Below, piece by piece: positions 8,486 through 19,306 of a DNA stretch of 50,350 nt (position 1 is its first letter; every line of letters starts with the position of its first letter). This stretch comes from Mangrovicoccus sp. HB161399. Its GTDB lineage: Bacteria > Pseudomonadota > Alphaproteobacteria > Rhodobacterales > Rhodobacteraceae. The position numbers were made by a program, and so were the translations under genes. The stretch lies in NCBI RefSeq assembly GCF_013184745.1, contig NZ_JAATVU010000041.1, positions 1 to 50,350 of the forward strand, written 5' to 3'. Below the pieces are notes generated by a model, which was not told the origin of the DNA, did no database searches, and saw only the letters and a list, made by a program, of their open reading frames with translations.

Positions 8486-9955
8486 ATGGACGACACCGTG
8501 ATCACAGCGCCTGCCACGACCGGATTGCCCGTGACTGCACGGCGCGGCGGCTCTGCCGTGCTGCCCGGTCCTGCCGGCTGGGCGGATCCGGAGCGGCCGC
8601 GGCTGGTGCTGGTCGATCCCGCGACAGAGGCGCCGCGGGCGCTCCTGCCGCTGTCGCGCGGGGCCGAGGTGGCCGAGGCCGTTGCCCGGGCGCGCCGCGC
8701 GGTTGGCACCGGCGACCGGCTGGCGATCCTGGAGCGGCTGATCGGCGAGATCGAGGCCCGGCGCGAGGACATGGCCCAGGCGATTTCGCAGGACATGGGC
8801 TCGCCCATCGATTTCGCGCGGAGCAAGCAGGTGGAGGCCGCCTGCGACCACCTGCGCGCCACGCTGAACGCCGCCCGGACCATGGAGACGGTCAGCGAGA
8901 TCGCCCCGGGGGGGCACGAGGTCGCTTACGAGCCTGCCGGGGTGGCCGCGCTGGTCACGCCCTGGAACTGGCCGCTGAACCAGGTGGCGCTGAAAGTCGG
9001 GGGCGCGCTGGCGGCGGGCTGCTCGATGATCCTGAAACCTTCGGAGCTGTCGACCGGCGCCGCGCTGATCTTCGCCGAATGCATGCAGGCCGCAGGCGCG
9101 CCCGAGGGGCTGTTCACAGTGCTCGCGGGCGACGGCGAGACGGGGCGGCTGCTGGCATCGCATCCCGATATCGGCATTGCCAGCTTCACCGGCTCGACCT
9201 CCGTCGGGCGCCAGATCGCGGCGGCGGCCGGGGCGAACCTGGTGCCGGTGCTGCTGGAACTCGGCGGCAAGTCGGCGAACCTGCTGTTTTCCGATTGCGA
9301 CCTGGCCGTGGCGGTCAAGCAGGGCGTCGCTCATTGCTTCCGCAATTCGGGGCAGTCCTGCAACGCCGCTTCGCGGATGCTGGTGGCGCGCGAGGTCTAT
9401 GGCGAGGCGGTCGCGCTGGCTGCTGCCGAGGCGGCGGAGTGGCGCATGGGCGCGCCGGCGGCGGCGGGCGGCCATCTCGGGCCGCTGGTGTCGCAGGCGC
9501 AGCACGATCGCGTGCAGACCCATATCGAAGCGGCGCTGGAAGACGGCGCGCGGCTGGTTGCCGGCGGTCCGGGCCGGGCGGAGGGATTCGCGCGCGGCTG
9601 GTATCCGCGCCCGACTGTCTTTGCCGACGTGACGCCGGAGATGCGGCTGTTCCGCGAGGAAGTCTTCGGCCCGGTGCTGTCGATCACGCCCTTCGACAGC
9701 GAAGAAGAGGCGGTCCGGCTGGCCAACGAGGGCGATTACGGGCTTGCAGGCTATGTCCAGACCGCCGATCCTGCGCGGCAGCGCCGCGTGGCCGCCGGCC
9801 TCAAGGTCGGGATGGTCCAGATCAACGGCCGAAGCCGGGCCGAGGGCGCGCCTTTCGGCGGCGTGCGCCAGTCGGGCCATGGCCGCGAAGCCGGCATCTG
9901 GGGCATCCGCGCCTTCCAGACGGTCAAGTCGGTGAGCGGCCTCGACCCGCTCTGA
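8486..9955 (+). CDS. NAD(P)-dependent aldehyde dehydrogenase
   Basis: A 489-residue enzyme of the ALDH superfamily, oxidising an aldehyde to the acid. It shows the TPWNWPLNQ cofactor segment, the FTGSTSVGR loop, the general-base [12 protein letters not shown] (Glu) and the nucleophile in [15 protein letters not shown] (Cys). The C-terminal EVFGPVLSI and [15 protein letters not shown] motifs are also intact. The ATG at 8486 gives the standard family length. It stands 92 bases after sqdC and may be transcribed separately. Substrate cannot be inferred; a link to sulfoacetaldehyde would be speculation. Confidence 0.9.
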   Translation: MDDTVITAPATTGLPVTARRGGSAVLPGPAGWADPERPRLVLVDPATEAPRALLPLSRGAEVAEAVARARRAVGTGDRLAILERLIGEIEARREDMAQAISQDMGSPIDFARSKQVEAACDHLRATLNAARTMETVSEIAPGGHEVAYEPAGVAALVTPWNWPLNQVALKVGGALAAGCSMILKPSELSTGAALIFAECMQAAGAPEGLFTVLAGDGETGRLLASHPDIGIASFTGSTSVGRQIAAAAGANLVPVLLELGGKSANLLFSDCDLAVAVKQGVAHCFRNSGQSCNAASRMLVAREVYGEAVALAAAEAAEWRMGAPAAAGGHLGPLVSQAQHDRVQTHIEAALEDGARLVAGGPGRAEGFARGWYPRPTVFADVTPEMRLFREEVFGPVLSITPFDSEEEAVRLANEGDYGLAGYVQTADPARQRRVAAGLKVGMVQINGRSRAEGAPFGGVRQSGHGREAGIWGIRAFQTVKSVSGLDPL

Positions 9956-9978
9956 ACGGGGCGATCACGAAAAAGAGA

Positions 9979-10009
9979 ACGACCTTCCAGCAGCTGGAGC
10001 CCGGAATTG
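9979..10009 (+). promoter_or_regulatory. CueR-like operator and promoter for the copper ATPase
   Basis: The dyad CCTTCCAGCAGCTGGAGCC (9983-10001) matches the binding pattern of copper-sensing MerR-family regulators (CueR/HmrR, typically CCTTCC...GGAAGG around CAG). A possible -35 (ACGACC, 9979-9984) and -10 (GAATTG, 10004-10009) flank it with the long 19-base spacer expected for MerR-type promoters, although both hexamers are poor. It lies 80 bases upstream of the copper ATPase start. No MerR-family gene is in the window, so the regulator would act from elsewhere. Confidence 0.5.
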
Positions 10010-10082
10010 GCACGGGAACGGCTTGGCTTGCGGTGCTATGTATGGCGCCGCCGGTCGCCCCGGTGCTGCAAGGAGTTGTCCC

Positions 10083-12500
<2,418 letters not shown>

Positions 12501-12505
12501 GCGAA

Positions 12506-12559
12506 GGCCCGACCCGGCTGCCCTTCGGGGAAGAGTCCCGGCCGCAGCCGGATCGGGCC
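12506..12559. terminator. Long inverted repeat after copA, probable terminator
   Basis: Arms of 16 bases (12506-12521 and 12544-12559, GGCCCGACCCGGCTGC against its complement) match with one mismatch, separated by a 22-base loop that can itself fold (GGGGAAGAGTCCC). It starts six bases after the copA stop codon. There is no clean T-run, so it may act with Rho or protect the 3' end of the message. Confidence 0.5.
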
Positions 12560-12615
12560 CGCGCGCCTGCCCCGGCATGGCGCGCCGGGGGCGAGCGGGT
12601 CGCAGGCGGGGGTGC

Positions 12616-12644
12616 TTGACGGCGGCGGGCAGGCGCGCGAGCCT
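12616..12644 (+). promoter_or_regulatory. Possible sigma-70-type promoter for the deaminase-oxygenase operon
   Basis: CTTGACG gives a near-consensus -35 (TTGACG, 12616-12621), followed after 17 bases by GAGCCT (12639-12644), which keeps only the A2 and T6 of a -10 box, as often seen in Rhodobacterales. A small hairpin, GCAGGC/GCCTGC (12629-12646), overlaps the -10. The next start codon is at 12669. Confidence 0.35.
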
Positions 12645-12668
12645 GCGGCCGAGCCGGAGGAGTGTCCC

Positions 12669-13151
12669 ATGTCCCGCGATGCCGACCTTGCCCATCTGGG
12701 CCGAACCATGGAACTCGCCGATGAGTCGGCGGCGGAAGGCAACCATCCCTTCGGCGCGATCCTCGTGGGCGCCGACGGCACGGTGCTGGGCGAGGCGAAG
12801 AACACCCATTCCACCGATGGCGGTCCGGGCCATGCCGAAGCGAATCTCGCCCGCGATGCCGCCCGCCGCCACGGCATTGCCACGCTGCGCGGTGCCACGC
12901 TCTATACCTCGGTCGAGCCCTGCACGATGTGTGCCGGCACGATCTACTGGGCCGGGATCGGCGCGGTGGTCTACGGCATGACCGAGAAGCGGCTGGCCGA
13001 ACTGACCGGAGACGATCCGGAGAACCCGACCCAGGATTTGCCCTGCACTGCGGTCTTCGCCGCCGGGCGCCGGGCCATCGAGGTCCGCGGGCCGTTTCCC
13101 GAGCTGGAAGAGCGCATCGCGGCCCAGCATGCCGCCTTCTGGAAGGCGTGA
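12669..13151 (+). CDS. Nucleoside/nucleobase deaminase (CDA superfamily)
   Basis: A 160-residue zinc-dependent deaminase with the HAE motif (GGPGHAEANLARDAA) and the PCTMC metal site (SVEPCTMCAGTIYWAG). The C-terminal part (ENPTQDLPCTAVF, then AAFWKA) resembles GuaD-type guanine deaminases more than tRNA-specific TadA. Its likely reaction is hydrolytic removal of an amino group from a purine or similar ring. GGAGG at 12656-12660 supports the ATG at 12669. It is the first gene of a tight operon leading into a split Rieske oxygenase and a GST, suggesting a nitrogen-containing aromatic substrate; that link is inference. Confidence 0.82.
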   Translation: MSRDADLAHLGRTMELADESAAEGNHPFGAILVGADGTVLGEAKNTHSTDGGPGHAEANLARDAARRHGIATLRGATLYTSVEPCTMCAGTIYWAGIGAVVYGMTEKRLAELTGDDPENPTQDLPCTAVFAAGRRAIEVRGPFPELEERIAAQHAAFWKA

Positions 13152-13152
13152 G

Positions 13153-13395
13153 ATGGGACCGGTGCCGCTGCTGATAACCGGGGAGGTCGCCGATGACGGA
13201 TACCTCGACTGGATCCGCCACCGCGCGCGCATCCTCGATCTGCCTGCGGTCATCGCGCGGCTGTCGCCGCGGGAGATCCGCGTGACCGTCGAGGGGCCCG
13301 AGCCGCTGGTCGAGGCCATGGAAGCCGCCTGCAGCCTCGGCCCATCCAGCGTCCTCGTCGACCGGATCGAGCGGGAGGAGGCCGGCCGATGCTGA
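13153..13395 (+). CDS. Acylphosphatase-like protein without catalytic residues
   Basis: An 80-residue protein whose spacing follows the acylphosphatase fold: LLITGEVADDGYLDWIRHRA at the start, then a VTVEGPEPLVEAMEAAC helix, then VDRIEREE as the last strand. In active enzymes the first segment reads GxVQGVGFR; here the arginine position is leucine (GYL) and the conserved asparagine of the GWVxN turn is missing. Phosphate binding is therefore unlikely. The gene begins one base after the deaminase stop and ends 16 bases before the Rieske gene. It may be a small structural or binding partner; the fold call itself is moderate. Confidence 0.6.
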   Translation: MGPVPLLITGEVADDGYLDWIRHRARILDLPAVIARLSPREIRVTVEGPEPLVEAMEAACSLGPSSVLVDRIEREEAGRC

Positions 13396-13411
13396 TCCTC
13401 GGAGAGCTGTC

Positions 13412-14020
13412 ATGACCACCCGGCCCGTCGCCCTGTCGCGCGACCTGCCGCCCGGACGGGTGCAGCGGGCCCATGCCGGGGGACAGGATCTGGCGCTGTG
13501 GCGCTCCGCCTCGGGGCGGCCCGCGGCCTGGGCCAACCGCTGCCCGCATCGCGGCATGCGGCTGAGCCATGGCTTCGTCCGCGGCGAGACGCTCGCCTGC
13601 CTCTATCACGGCTGGCAGTACGGGGCCGAGGGCGGCTGCACGCACATGCCGGCCCATCCCGGGCTGGAGCCTCCGGCGACGATCCGCGCCACGGCCTTCG
13701 ACGTCGCCGAAGAGGGCGGCGTGATCTGGGTGGCGACGGAGGGCTACGCCCGCCCGCCGGAAATGCCCGAAGCGCTGCAGCCGCTGCGCAGCCTGACCTT
13801 CCGCTGCGACCTGGCCACGCTGGCCTGGGCCTGCGGGATGGCGCCCGACCGGCTGCTGTTCCTGCCCGACCATCCCAGCCTGGTGATCGCGCCGAACCCG
13901 GTCGGCGACGGCCTGACCGAGGCGCATGTGCTGACCGCGCCGCTTCCCGTGGAGGACCGGATCGCCGCCATGCACCGCACCGAGAGCCTGCGCCGCGCGG
14001 CAGAGGAGGCCTTCGCATGA
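13412..14020 (+). CDS. Rieske [2Fe-2S] protein, electron-transfer half of a split oxygenase
   Basis: A 202-residue protein whose first 110 residues are a Rieske domain with all four ligands: Cys44 and His46 in CPHRG, Cys63 and His66 in CLYHGW. The following 85 residues (from about LTFRCDLATLAWACG) are not recognised and lack the N-x2-D-x2-H-x4-H iron motif of oxygenase catalytic domains. It overlaps the next gene by ATGA (14017-14020). The pairing suggests it supplies electrons to that catalytic subunit, so the usual single alpha chain is divided over two genes. The alternative is a stand-alone ferredoxin with an unusual tail. Confidence 0.8.
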   Translation: MTTRPVALSRDLPPGRVQRAHAGGQDLALWRSASGRPAAWANRCPHRGMRLSHGFVRGETLACLYHGWQYGAEGGCTHMPAHPGLEPPATIRATAFDVAEEGGVIWVATEGYARPPEMPEALQPLRSLTFRCDLATLAWACGMAPDRLLFLPDHPSLVIAPNPVGDGLTEAHVLTAPLPVEDRIAAMHRTESLRRAAEEAFA

Positions 14021-14853
14021 GCCGCGACCACGCGCTCGACGACTGGTATCCGGTCGGCGACACGGTGCTGCCGCAGATCCGCGCCACGCGGCTGCTCGGC
14101 TCCGATCTGAGCGTCTCCTGGGACGGCGAGACCGCCGCGGTGACCGGGACGGACGGCACCGCCTGGCCGGTGCAGGTCCGCTATGACCACATCTGGACCT
14201 GCCTTGGCCCGTCGCCGCGGCCGCTCTTCGACATTCCGGAGGCGGAGCAGCCCGGACGCCGCCGCGTGCCCTGCGGGTCGGTGCGGGTGAAATGCTCGCC
14301 ATTGCGCGCGGTGGAGAACTTCCTCGACATCGCGCATTTTCCCTATGTCCATACCGGCATCCTCGGTGCCGAGCCGCATACCGAGGTCTTCCCCTACGAG
14401 GTCAAGATCCGCGAGGAGGTGGACGAGGTCTGGGCCACCAAGGTCAGCTTCCACCAGCCCAAGGCGGCGAAATCGGCCGGAACGGGCGCCGACATCCGCT
14501 ATGAATACCGGGTGCCGCATCCGATGGCGGCGGTGCTCTACAAGACCTGCCCGCCGCGCCCGGCGGAATGGGACGTGATCGCGATCTTCGTGCAGCCGGT
14601 GTCCGAGACCGAGTGCATCGCCTGGCCCTGGATGGCGCTCTACGACGACACGTCGAGCCAGGCCGAGCTGGTGCAGTTCCAGCAGGAGATCTTCCTGCAG
14701 GACCGATCCATCCTCGAGAACCAGATCCCGGTGCGGCTGCCGCTGGACCCGCGGATGGAGATTCCGACCCGCGCCGACCTGACCTCGGTCGCCTACCGGC
14801 GCTGGCTGAAACGCAGGGGCGCGGTCTACGGCGCGCTGTCGGAGGCGGAATGA
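14017..14853 (+). CDS. Rieske-type oxygenase catalytic subunit with eroded Rieske domain
   Basis: A 278-residue protein with the mononuclear iron motif ENFLDIAHFPYVH (Asn101, Asp104, His107, His112), as in VanA-like ring-hydroxylating or O-demethylating oxygenases. The later QDRSILENQ stretch matches the region of the third iron ligand in that family. Residues 10-64 (DWYPVGDT to YDHIWTCLG) look like the outer strands of a Rieske domain, but the segment that should hold the two CxH/CxxH ligand loops is missing. Electrons must come from another protein, most simply the overlapping upstream Rieske product. Substrate is unknown. Confidence 0.8.
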   Translation: MSRDHALDDWYPVGDTVLPQIRATRLLGSDLSVSWDGETAAVTGTDGTAWPVQVRYDHIWTCLGPSPRPLFDIPEAEQPGRRRVPCGSVRVKCSPLRAVENFLDIAHFPYVHTGILGAEPHTEVFPYEVKIREEVDEVWATKVSFHQPKAAKSAGTGADIRYEYRVPHPMAAVLYKTCPPRPAEWDVIAIFVQPVSETECIAWPWMALYDDTSSQAELVQFQQEIFLQDRSILENQIPVRLPLDPRMEIPTRADLTSVAYRRWLKRRGAVYGALSEAE

Positions 14854-15506
14854 GCTTCACTCTCTACAACCATGTGCTGGACGCGGATTGCTACAAGGTC
14901 CGGCTGATGGCGGCGCTGCTGGGCGTGAAGCCGGATCTGGCGGCGGTCGACATCCACCCGCGGCAGGAGAACCTGTCCGACGCCTTCCTCGCGCTCAACC
15001 CTGCCGGGACGCTGCCGGTCGCGGTGGCGGGCGACCTGGTGCTGCGCGACGCGCCGTCGATCCTCGTGTGGCTGGCGCTGACCGCCGACGTGACCGAGCG
15101 CTGGCATCCGCGCGATCCCGGGCCGATGGCCGGGCTCCAGCAATGGCTGGGCTTTTCCCACAGGCTGGCCGCAACCGCCGGGGCGGCCCGGCTGGAGGCG
15201 ATGCTGGGCTGGCCCGCGCCCGAGGCCGCCGCCGCCGAGGCGGAGGATTGCCTGCGGCAGCTGGAGCTGCACCTGGCGCTCGGCCATCTGGAGGGACGCG
15301 ACTGGCTGGTCGGGCGCCACCCGACGGTGGCCGACATCGCCTGTTTCGCCGATGTCGCGCTGTCGCCCGATGCAGGGCTGCTGCATGACGGCCTTCCCTT
15401 CGTCCGGGGCTGGCTCTGGCGCATCCGCGCGCTGCCCGATTTCCTGCCGATGCCGGGGATCGGGCCGCTGCACGAGCTTGCCGATCCGGCGACCGGACGG
15501 CGCTGA
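14850..15506 (+). CDS. Glutathione S-transferase family protein
   Basis: A 218-residue GST-like protein. The N-terminal thioredoxin-like domain begins FTLYNHVLDADCYKVRLMAALLG, has the cis-proline segment NPAGTLPVAVAGDLVLRDAPSILVWL, and is followed by a helical domain with GRHPTVADIACFADVALSPD, the typical GST helix-6 motif. A cysteine sits at the catalytic position (DADCYKVR), as in Cys-type bacterial GSTs that reduce or isomerise ring products rather than detoxify electrophiles. It overlaps the oxygenase gene by ATGA (14850-14853), so it is likely to act on the oxygenase product. Confidence 0.85.
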   Translation: MSFTLYNHVLDADCYKVRLMAALLGVKPDLAAVDIHPRQENLSDAFLALNPAGTLPVAVAGDLVLRDAPSILVWLALTADVTERWHPRDPGPMAGLQQWLGFSHRLAATAGAARLEAMLGWPAPEAAAAEAEDCLRQLELHLALGHLEGRDWLVGRHPTVADIACFADVALSPDAGLLHDGLPFVRGWLWRIRALPDFLPMPGIGPLHELADPATGRR

Positions 15507-15536
15507 CCCCGGCCCATTGGCCGCAGGGGGAGCCGC

Positions 15537-15564
15537 TTGAGCCGCCGCATCGCCGCGCTATTGT
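15537..15564 (+). promoter_or_regulatory. Probable pgm promoter
   Basis: TTGAGC (15537-15542) and TATTGT (15559-15564) are 16 bases apart and resemble the housekeeping -35/-10 consensus. They lie 68 bases before the pgm start codon, after the end of the GST gene. Confidence 0.45.
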
Positions 15565-15613
15565 TTCGCCGAACCGGCCGGCAGGGCCGCGCGTTCGTGA
15601 GTGCGACGAGTAG

Positions 15614-17263
<1,650 letters not shown>

Positions 17264-17285
17264 TCTGACCGCCGGAACCGGAAGC

Positions 17286-17315
17286 AAGCGGGCCCTGGGG
17301 GCCCGCTTCTGTTTT
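17286..17315 (+). terminator. Rho-independent terminator after pgm
   Basis: A perfect 10-base stem, AAGCGGGCCC (17286-17295) with GGGCCCGCTT (17299-17308), has a three-base loop and is followed by TCTGTTTT. It sits 23 bases after the pgm stop codon. Confidence 0.85.
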
Positions 17316-17400
17316 GCGCGGCGGCGCGACGGAACCGGCGGGGACGGACGTTTGTTGTCAAACGGGTTGGGGGACCCAGAAAGACGACAAGGAAGACCCG

Positions 17401-18276
17401 ATGTCCGATACACACGCCCATGACCACGGGCTTGCCCATGACCTGCCGAAGATGCTCGGCCGCCGCCGCCTGCTGGCGCTGATCGGCGGCCTCGGGCTGG
17501 GAACCGTTCCGGCGCTGCGCGCCTCCGCCGCCTGCGTTGCGCTGCCCTGGGAGACCGCCGGTCCCTATCCGGCGGACGGCAGCAACTCGAAATCCGGCCA
17601 GGTGGTCAATGCGCTGGCGCAGGAAGGTATCCTGCGCGAAGACCTGCGTCCGTCCTTCGGCGGTTTCGGCGGCGAGGCCGAGGGCGTCCCGCTGGAGCTG
17701 GAGCTGACGCTGCTGGCCGCAGACGGCTGCACCCCGCTGGCGGGCCATGCCGTCTATGTCTGGCATTGCAACGCGACCGGGCTCTATTCGCTCTATGACG
17801 AGACCGGGGCCAACTGGCTGCGCGGGCTAGGCGTCGCCGACGAAGCCGGCAAGGTGCGGTTCACGACCATCGTGCCCGGCTGCTATGACGGGCGCTGGCC
17901 GCATATCCATTTCGAGGTCTTCGAGACGGCAGGGGCCGCGGTCTCGGGCGAGGCCTCGCTGCTGACCGCCCAGATCGCGGTCCCGGAAACGGAGGCGGCG
18001 GCGGTCTACGGCGATGACGCGCGCTATTCCAACGGCACGCGCAACCTGGGCCGGATCACGATTCCCTCGGACAATGTCTTCGGAGACAATTCGGAGGCCG
18101 AGATCGCCCAGCAGACCCTGGCGATGGCCGGCAGCCCGGCGGAGGGCTACTCGGGCACGGTGGCGATCCCGGTGGATTTCGATGCGGACCGCAGCAGCGC
18201 CATGCCCGCGCCGCCGCCCGGCGGCTTCGGCGGGGACATGCCGCCGCCTCAGGGGGCGCGGCCGCAGGCGGACTGA
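17401..18276 (+). CDS. Tat-exported intradiol ring-cleavage dioxygenase-like protein
   Basis: A 291-residue protein of the protocatechuate 3,4-dioxygenase fold. Iron ligands of the family are visible: a Tyr in ATGLYSLYDE, then Tyr and two His in PGCYDGRWPHIHFEVF. The N-terminus is histidine-rich and then reads LGRRRLLALIGGLGLGTVPALRASA, a twin-arginine-type signal, so the enzyme is probably periplasmic. The C-terminus is proline- and glycine-rich (PAPPPGGFGGDMPPP). Exported members of this family are common but mostly lack known substrates. It stands alone between two terminators, convergent with the ArsR/SRPBCC pair. Confidence 0.82.
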   Translation: MSDTHAHDHGLAHDLPKMLGRRRLLALIGGLGLGTVPALRASAACVALPWETAGPYPADGSNSKSGQVVNALAQEGILREDLRPSFGGFGGEAEGVPLELELTLLAADGCTPLAGHAVYVWHCNATGLYSLYDETGANWLRGLGVADEAGKVRFTTIVPGCYDGRWPHIHFEVFETAGAAVSGEASLLTAQIAVPETEAAAVYGDDARYSNGTRNLGRITIPSDNVFGDNSEAEIAQQTLAMAGSPAEGYSGTVAIPVDFDADRSSAMPAPPPGGFGGDMPPPQGARPQAD

Positions 18277-18284
18277 CGGGCAGC

Positions 18285-18301
18285 CCCCGGCCGGGCCGGG
18301 G
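18285..18301. terminator. Hairpin between convergent genes
   Basis: CCCCGGC (18285-18291) and GCCGGGG (18295-18301) form a seven-base stem with a three-base loop in the 34-base gap between convergent genes. There is no T-run on either strand, so its role as a two-way terminator is likely but not certain. Confidence 0.5.
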
Positions 18302-18310
18302 ACCCCTGCC

Positions 18311-18844
18311 TCACTCCGGCAGGCGCGCGTCGTAAGCGGCGCGCAAGCTGGCCCAGCTGTCCCAGAAGGGCGCCGGCGCCTCTCCGGCAAGCCGCGCGGC
18401 GAGGATGTCCAGATGCGCGTGCCAGCCGGCGCTGACCCCCAGCCGCGACCCGCGGTCCATCAGCCGCTTGTGCACCAGCACCAGCAGCACCTCGTCGCTT
18501 TTCGGTTCCAGCGTGATCCGCACCTCGCTGCCCGTGCCCCAAGTGAAGGCCAGCACTCGGTTTTGCACCGCTTCCAGCACCGTGCAGGCCATCGAATGTT
18601 CGGCGCCGAAGCCCTCGGGCTTCTCGCCCGGCGGATCGGTCAGCTCGTCATTGCGCCAGGTCAGGGTGAATTCCCGGCCGGCCTCGGGGACCAGATCGCC
18701 CATGGCCAGCCATTTGCGGCGCAGCTCGCTGTCGGTGAGGTAGCGCCAGATCCGCTCGGCGGGGCCGGGCAGGCGGCGGCGGATGGTCAGCTCCGTGGGG
18801 CCGGTGAGGGCGCCATAGGCGCTGTCCTGGATCATGTCCTTCAT
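18311..18844 (-). CDS. SRPBCC (AHSA1-type) domain protein
   Basis: A 177-residue START-like protein: ELTIRRRLPGPAERIWRYLTDSELRRKWLAMGDLVPEAGREFTLTW followed by CTVLEAVQNRVLAFTWGTGSEVRITLEP and a C-terminal GWHAHLDILAARLAGE. This is the AHSA1 activator-like family, small hydrophobic-pocket proteins often encoded directly after an ArsR repressor. The gene overlaps the upstream arsR-type gene by four bases (18841-18844), so the two are co-expressed. The ligand is unknown. The call is by fold and by the very common gene pair. Confidence 0.85.
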   Translation of the reverse strand: MKDMIQDSAYGALTGPTELTIRRRLPGPAERIWRYLTDSELRRKWLAMGDLVPEAGREFTLTWRNDELTDPPGEKPEGFGAEHSMACTVLEAVQNRVLAFTWGTGSEVRITLEPKSDEVLLVLVHKRLMDRGSRLGVSAGWHAHLDILAARLAGEAPAPFWDSWASLRAAYDARLPE

Positions 18845-19206
18845 TCCTCTTCTCCTTCCTGTTGCTGCTGATCGTCGTCGTCTTCCGCGCGCAGGAGCGC
18901 CTCCAGCGCGTCGAGCCGTCCGGTCCAGAACCGGGAGTACCGGTCGAGCCAGCGATGCGCCTCGCCCAGAGGGTCCGGCGCAAGGCTGCAGACATGGGTC
19001 CGCCACTGGATCTCGCGCCGGACCAGCCCGGCGCGTTCGAGAACCTTGACGTGCTTCGACACCGCGGCGAGCGAGATGTCGAAAGGTTCGGCCAGCTCGC
19101 CGACCGTGTGCGCGCCATCGGCCAGCATGGCGATCATCTGCCGCCGCGTGGCATCGCCGAGCGCATGGAAGACAGCGTCGAGATCGGGTGATTCTGATTC
19201 TACCAT
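18841..19206 (-). CDS. ArsR-family winged-helix repressor
   Basis: A 121-residue DNA-binding protein: DLDAVFHALGDATRRQMIAML, then VGELAEPFDISLAAVSKHVKVLERAGLVRRE, the usual ArsR recognition helix and wing. The C-terminus is highly acidic and glutamine-rich (EDDDDQQQQEGEEE). No metal-binding ELCVCDL motif is present, so it belongs to the group paired with SRPBCC proteins rather than to metal sensors. The ATG at 19206 was preferred over an upstream ATG at 19251 because the longer version would read through the palindromic operator at 19209-19244. Confidence 0.85.
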   Translation of the reverse strand: MVESESPDLDAVFHALGDATRRQMIAMLADGAHTVGELAEPFDISLAAVSKHVKVLERAGLVRREIQWRTHVCSLAPDPLGEAHRWLDRYSRFWTGRLDALEALLRAEDDDDQQQQEGEEE

Positions 19207-19208
19207 GA

Positions 19209-19244
19209 GGTTGAATGTAACCCGGACCGGGCAATCATTCAACC
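19209..19244. promoter_or_regulatory. Palindromic operator in front of the ArsR gene
   Basis: GGTTGAATG (19209-19217) and CATTCAACC (19236-19244) form a perfect 9-base inverted repeat separated by 18 bases that include a smaller CCCGG/CCGGG dyad. It sits immediately upstream of the repressor's ATG, the expected place for autoregulation by an ArsR protein. Confidence 0.6.
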
Positions 19245-19261
19245 ATATCATGAAATGAAAG

Positions 19262-19283
19262 GGGCCGCCCCGGAGGGCGGCCC
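19262..19283 (-). terminator. Terminator of the tauABC operon
   Basis: A perfect 9-base stem, GGGCCGCCC (19262-19270) and GGGCGGCCC (19275-19283), with a four-base loop lies 24 bases beyond the tauC stop on the minus strand. On that strand it is followed by CCTTTCATTTCAT, a T-rich tail. Confidence 0.7.
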
Positions 19284-19306
19284 GCTCGCTGGAAGGGCGG
19301 GGCGCG

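Noticed and set aside
8486-9955. Aldehyde dehydrogenase as sulfoacetaldehyde dehydrogenase of the taurine pathway
   Set aside because: It is more than 9 kb from the tau genes, follows sqdC, and has only general ALDH motifs.
13412-14853. Frameshifted single Rieske oxygenase gene
   Set aside because: Both halves have their own start, the overlap is a normal ATGA, and the second half has its own eroded Rieske strands, so a sequencing or recent frameshift does not explain the arrangement.
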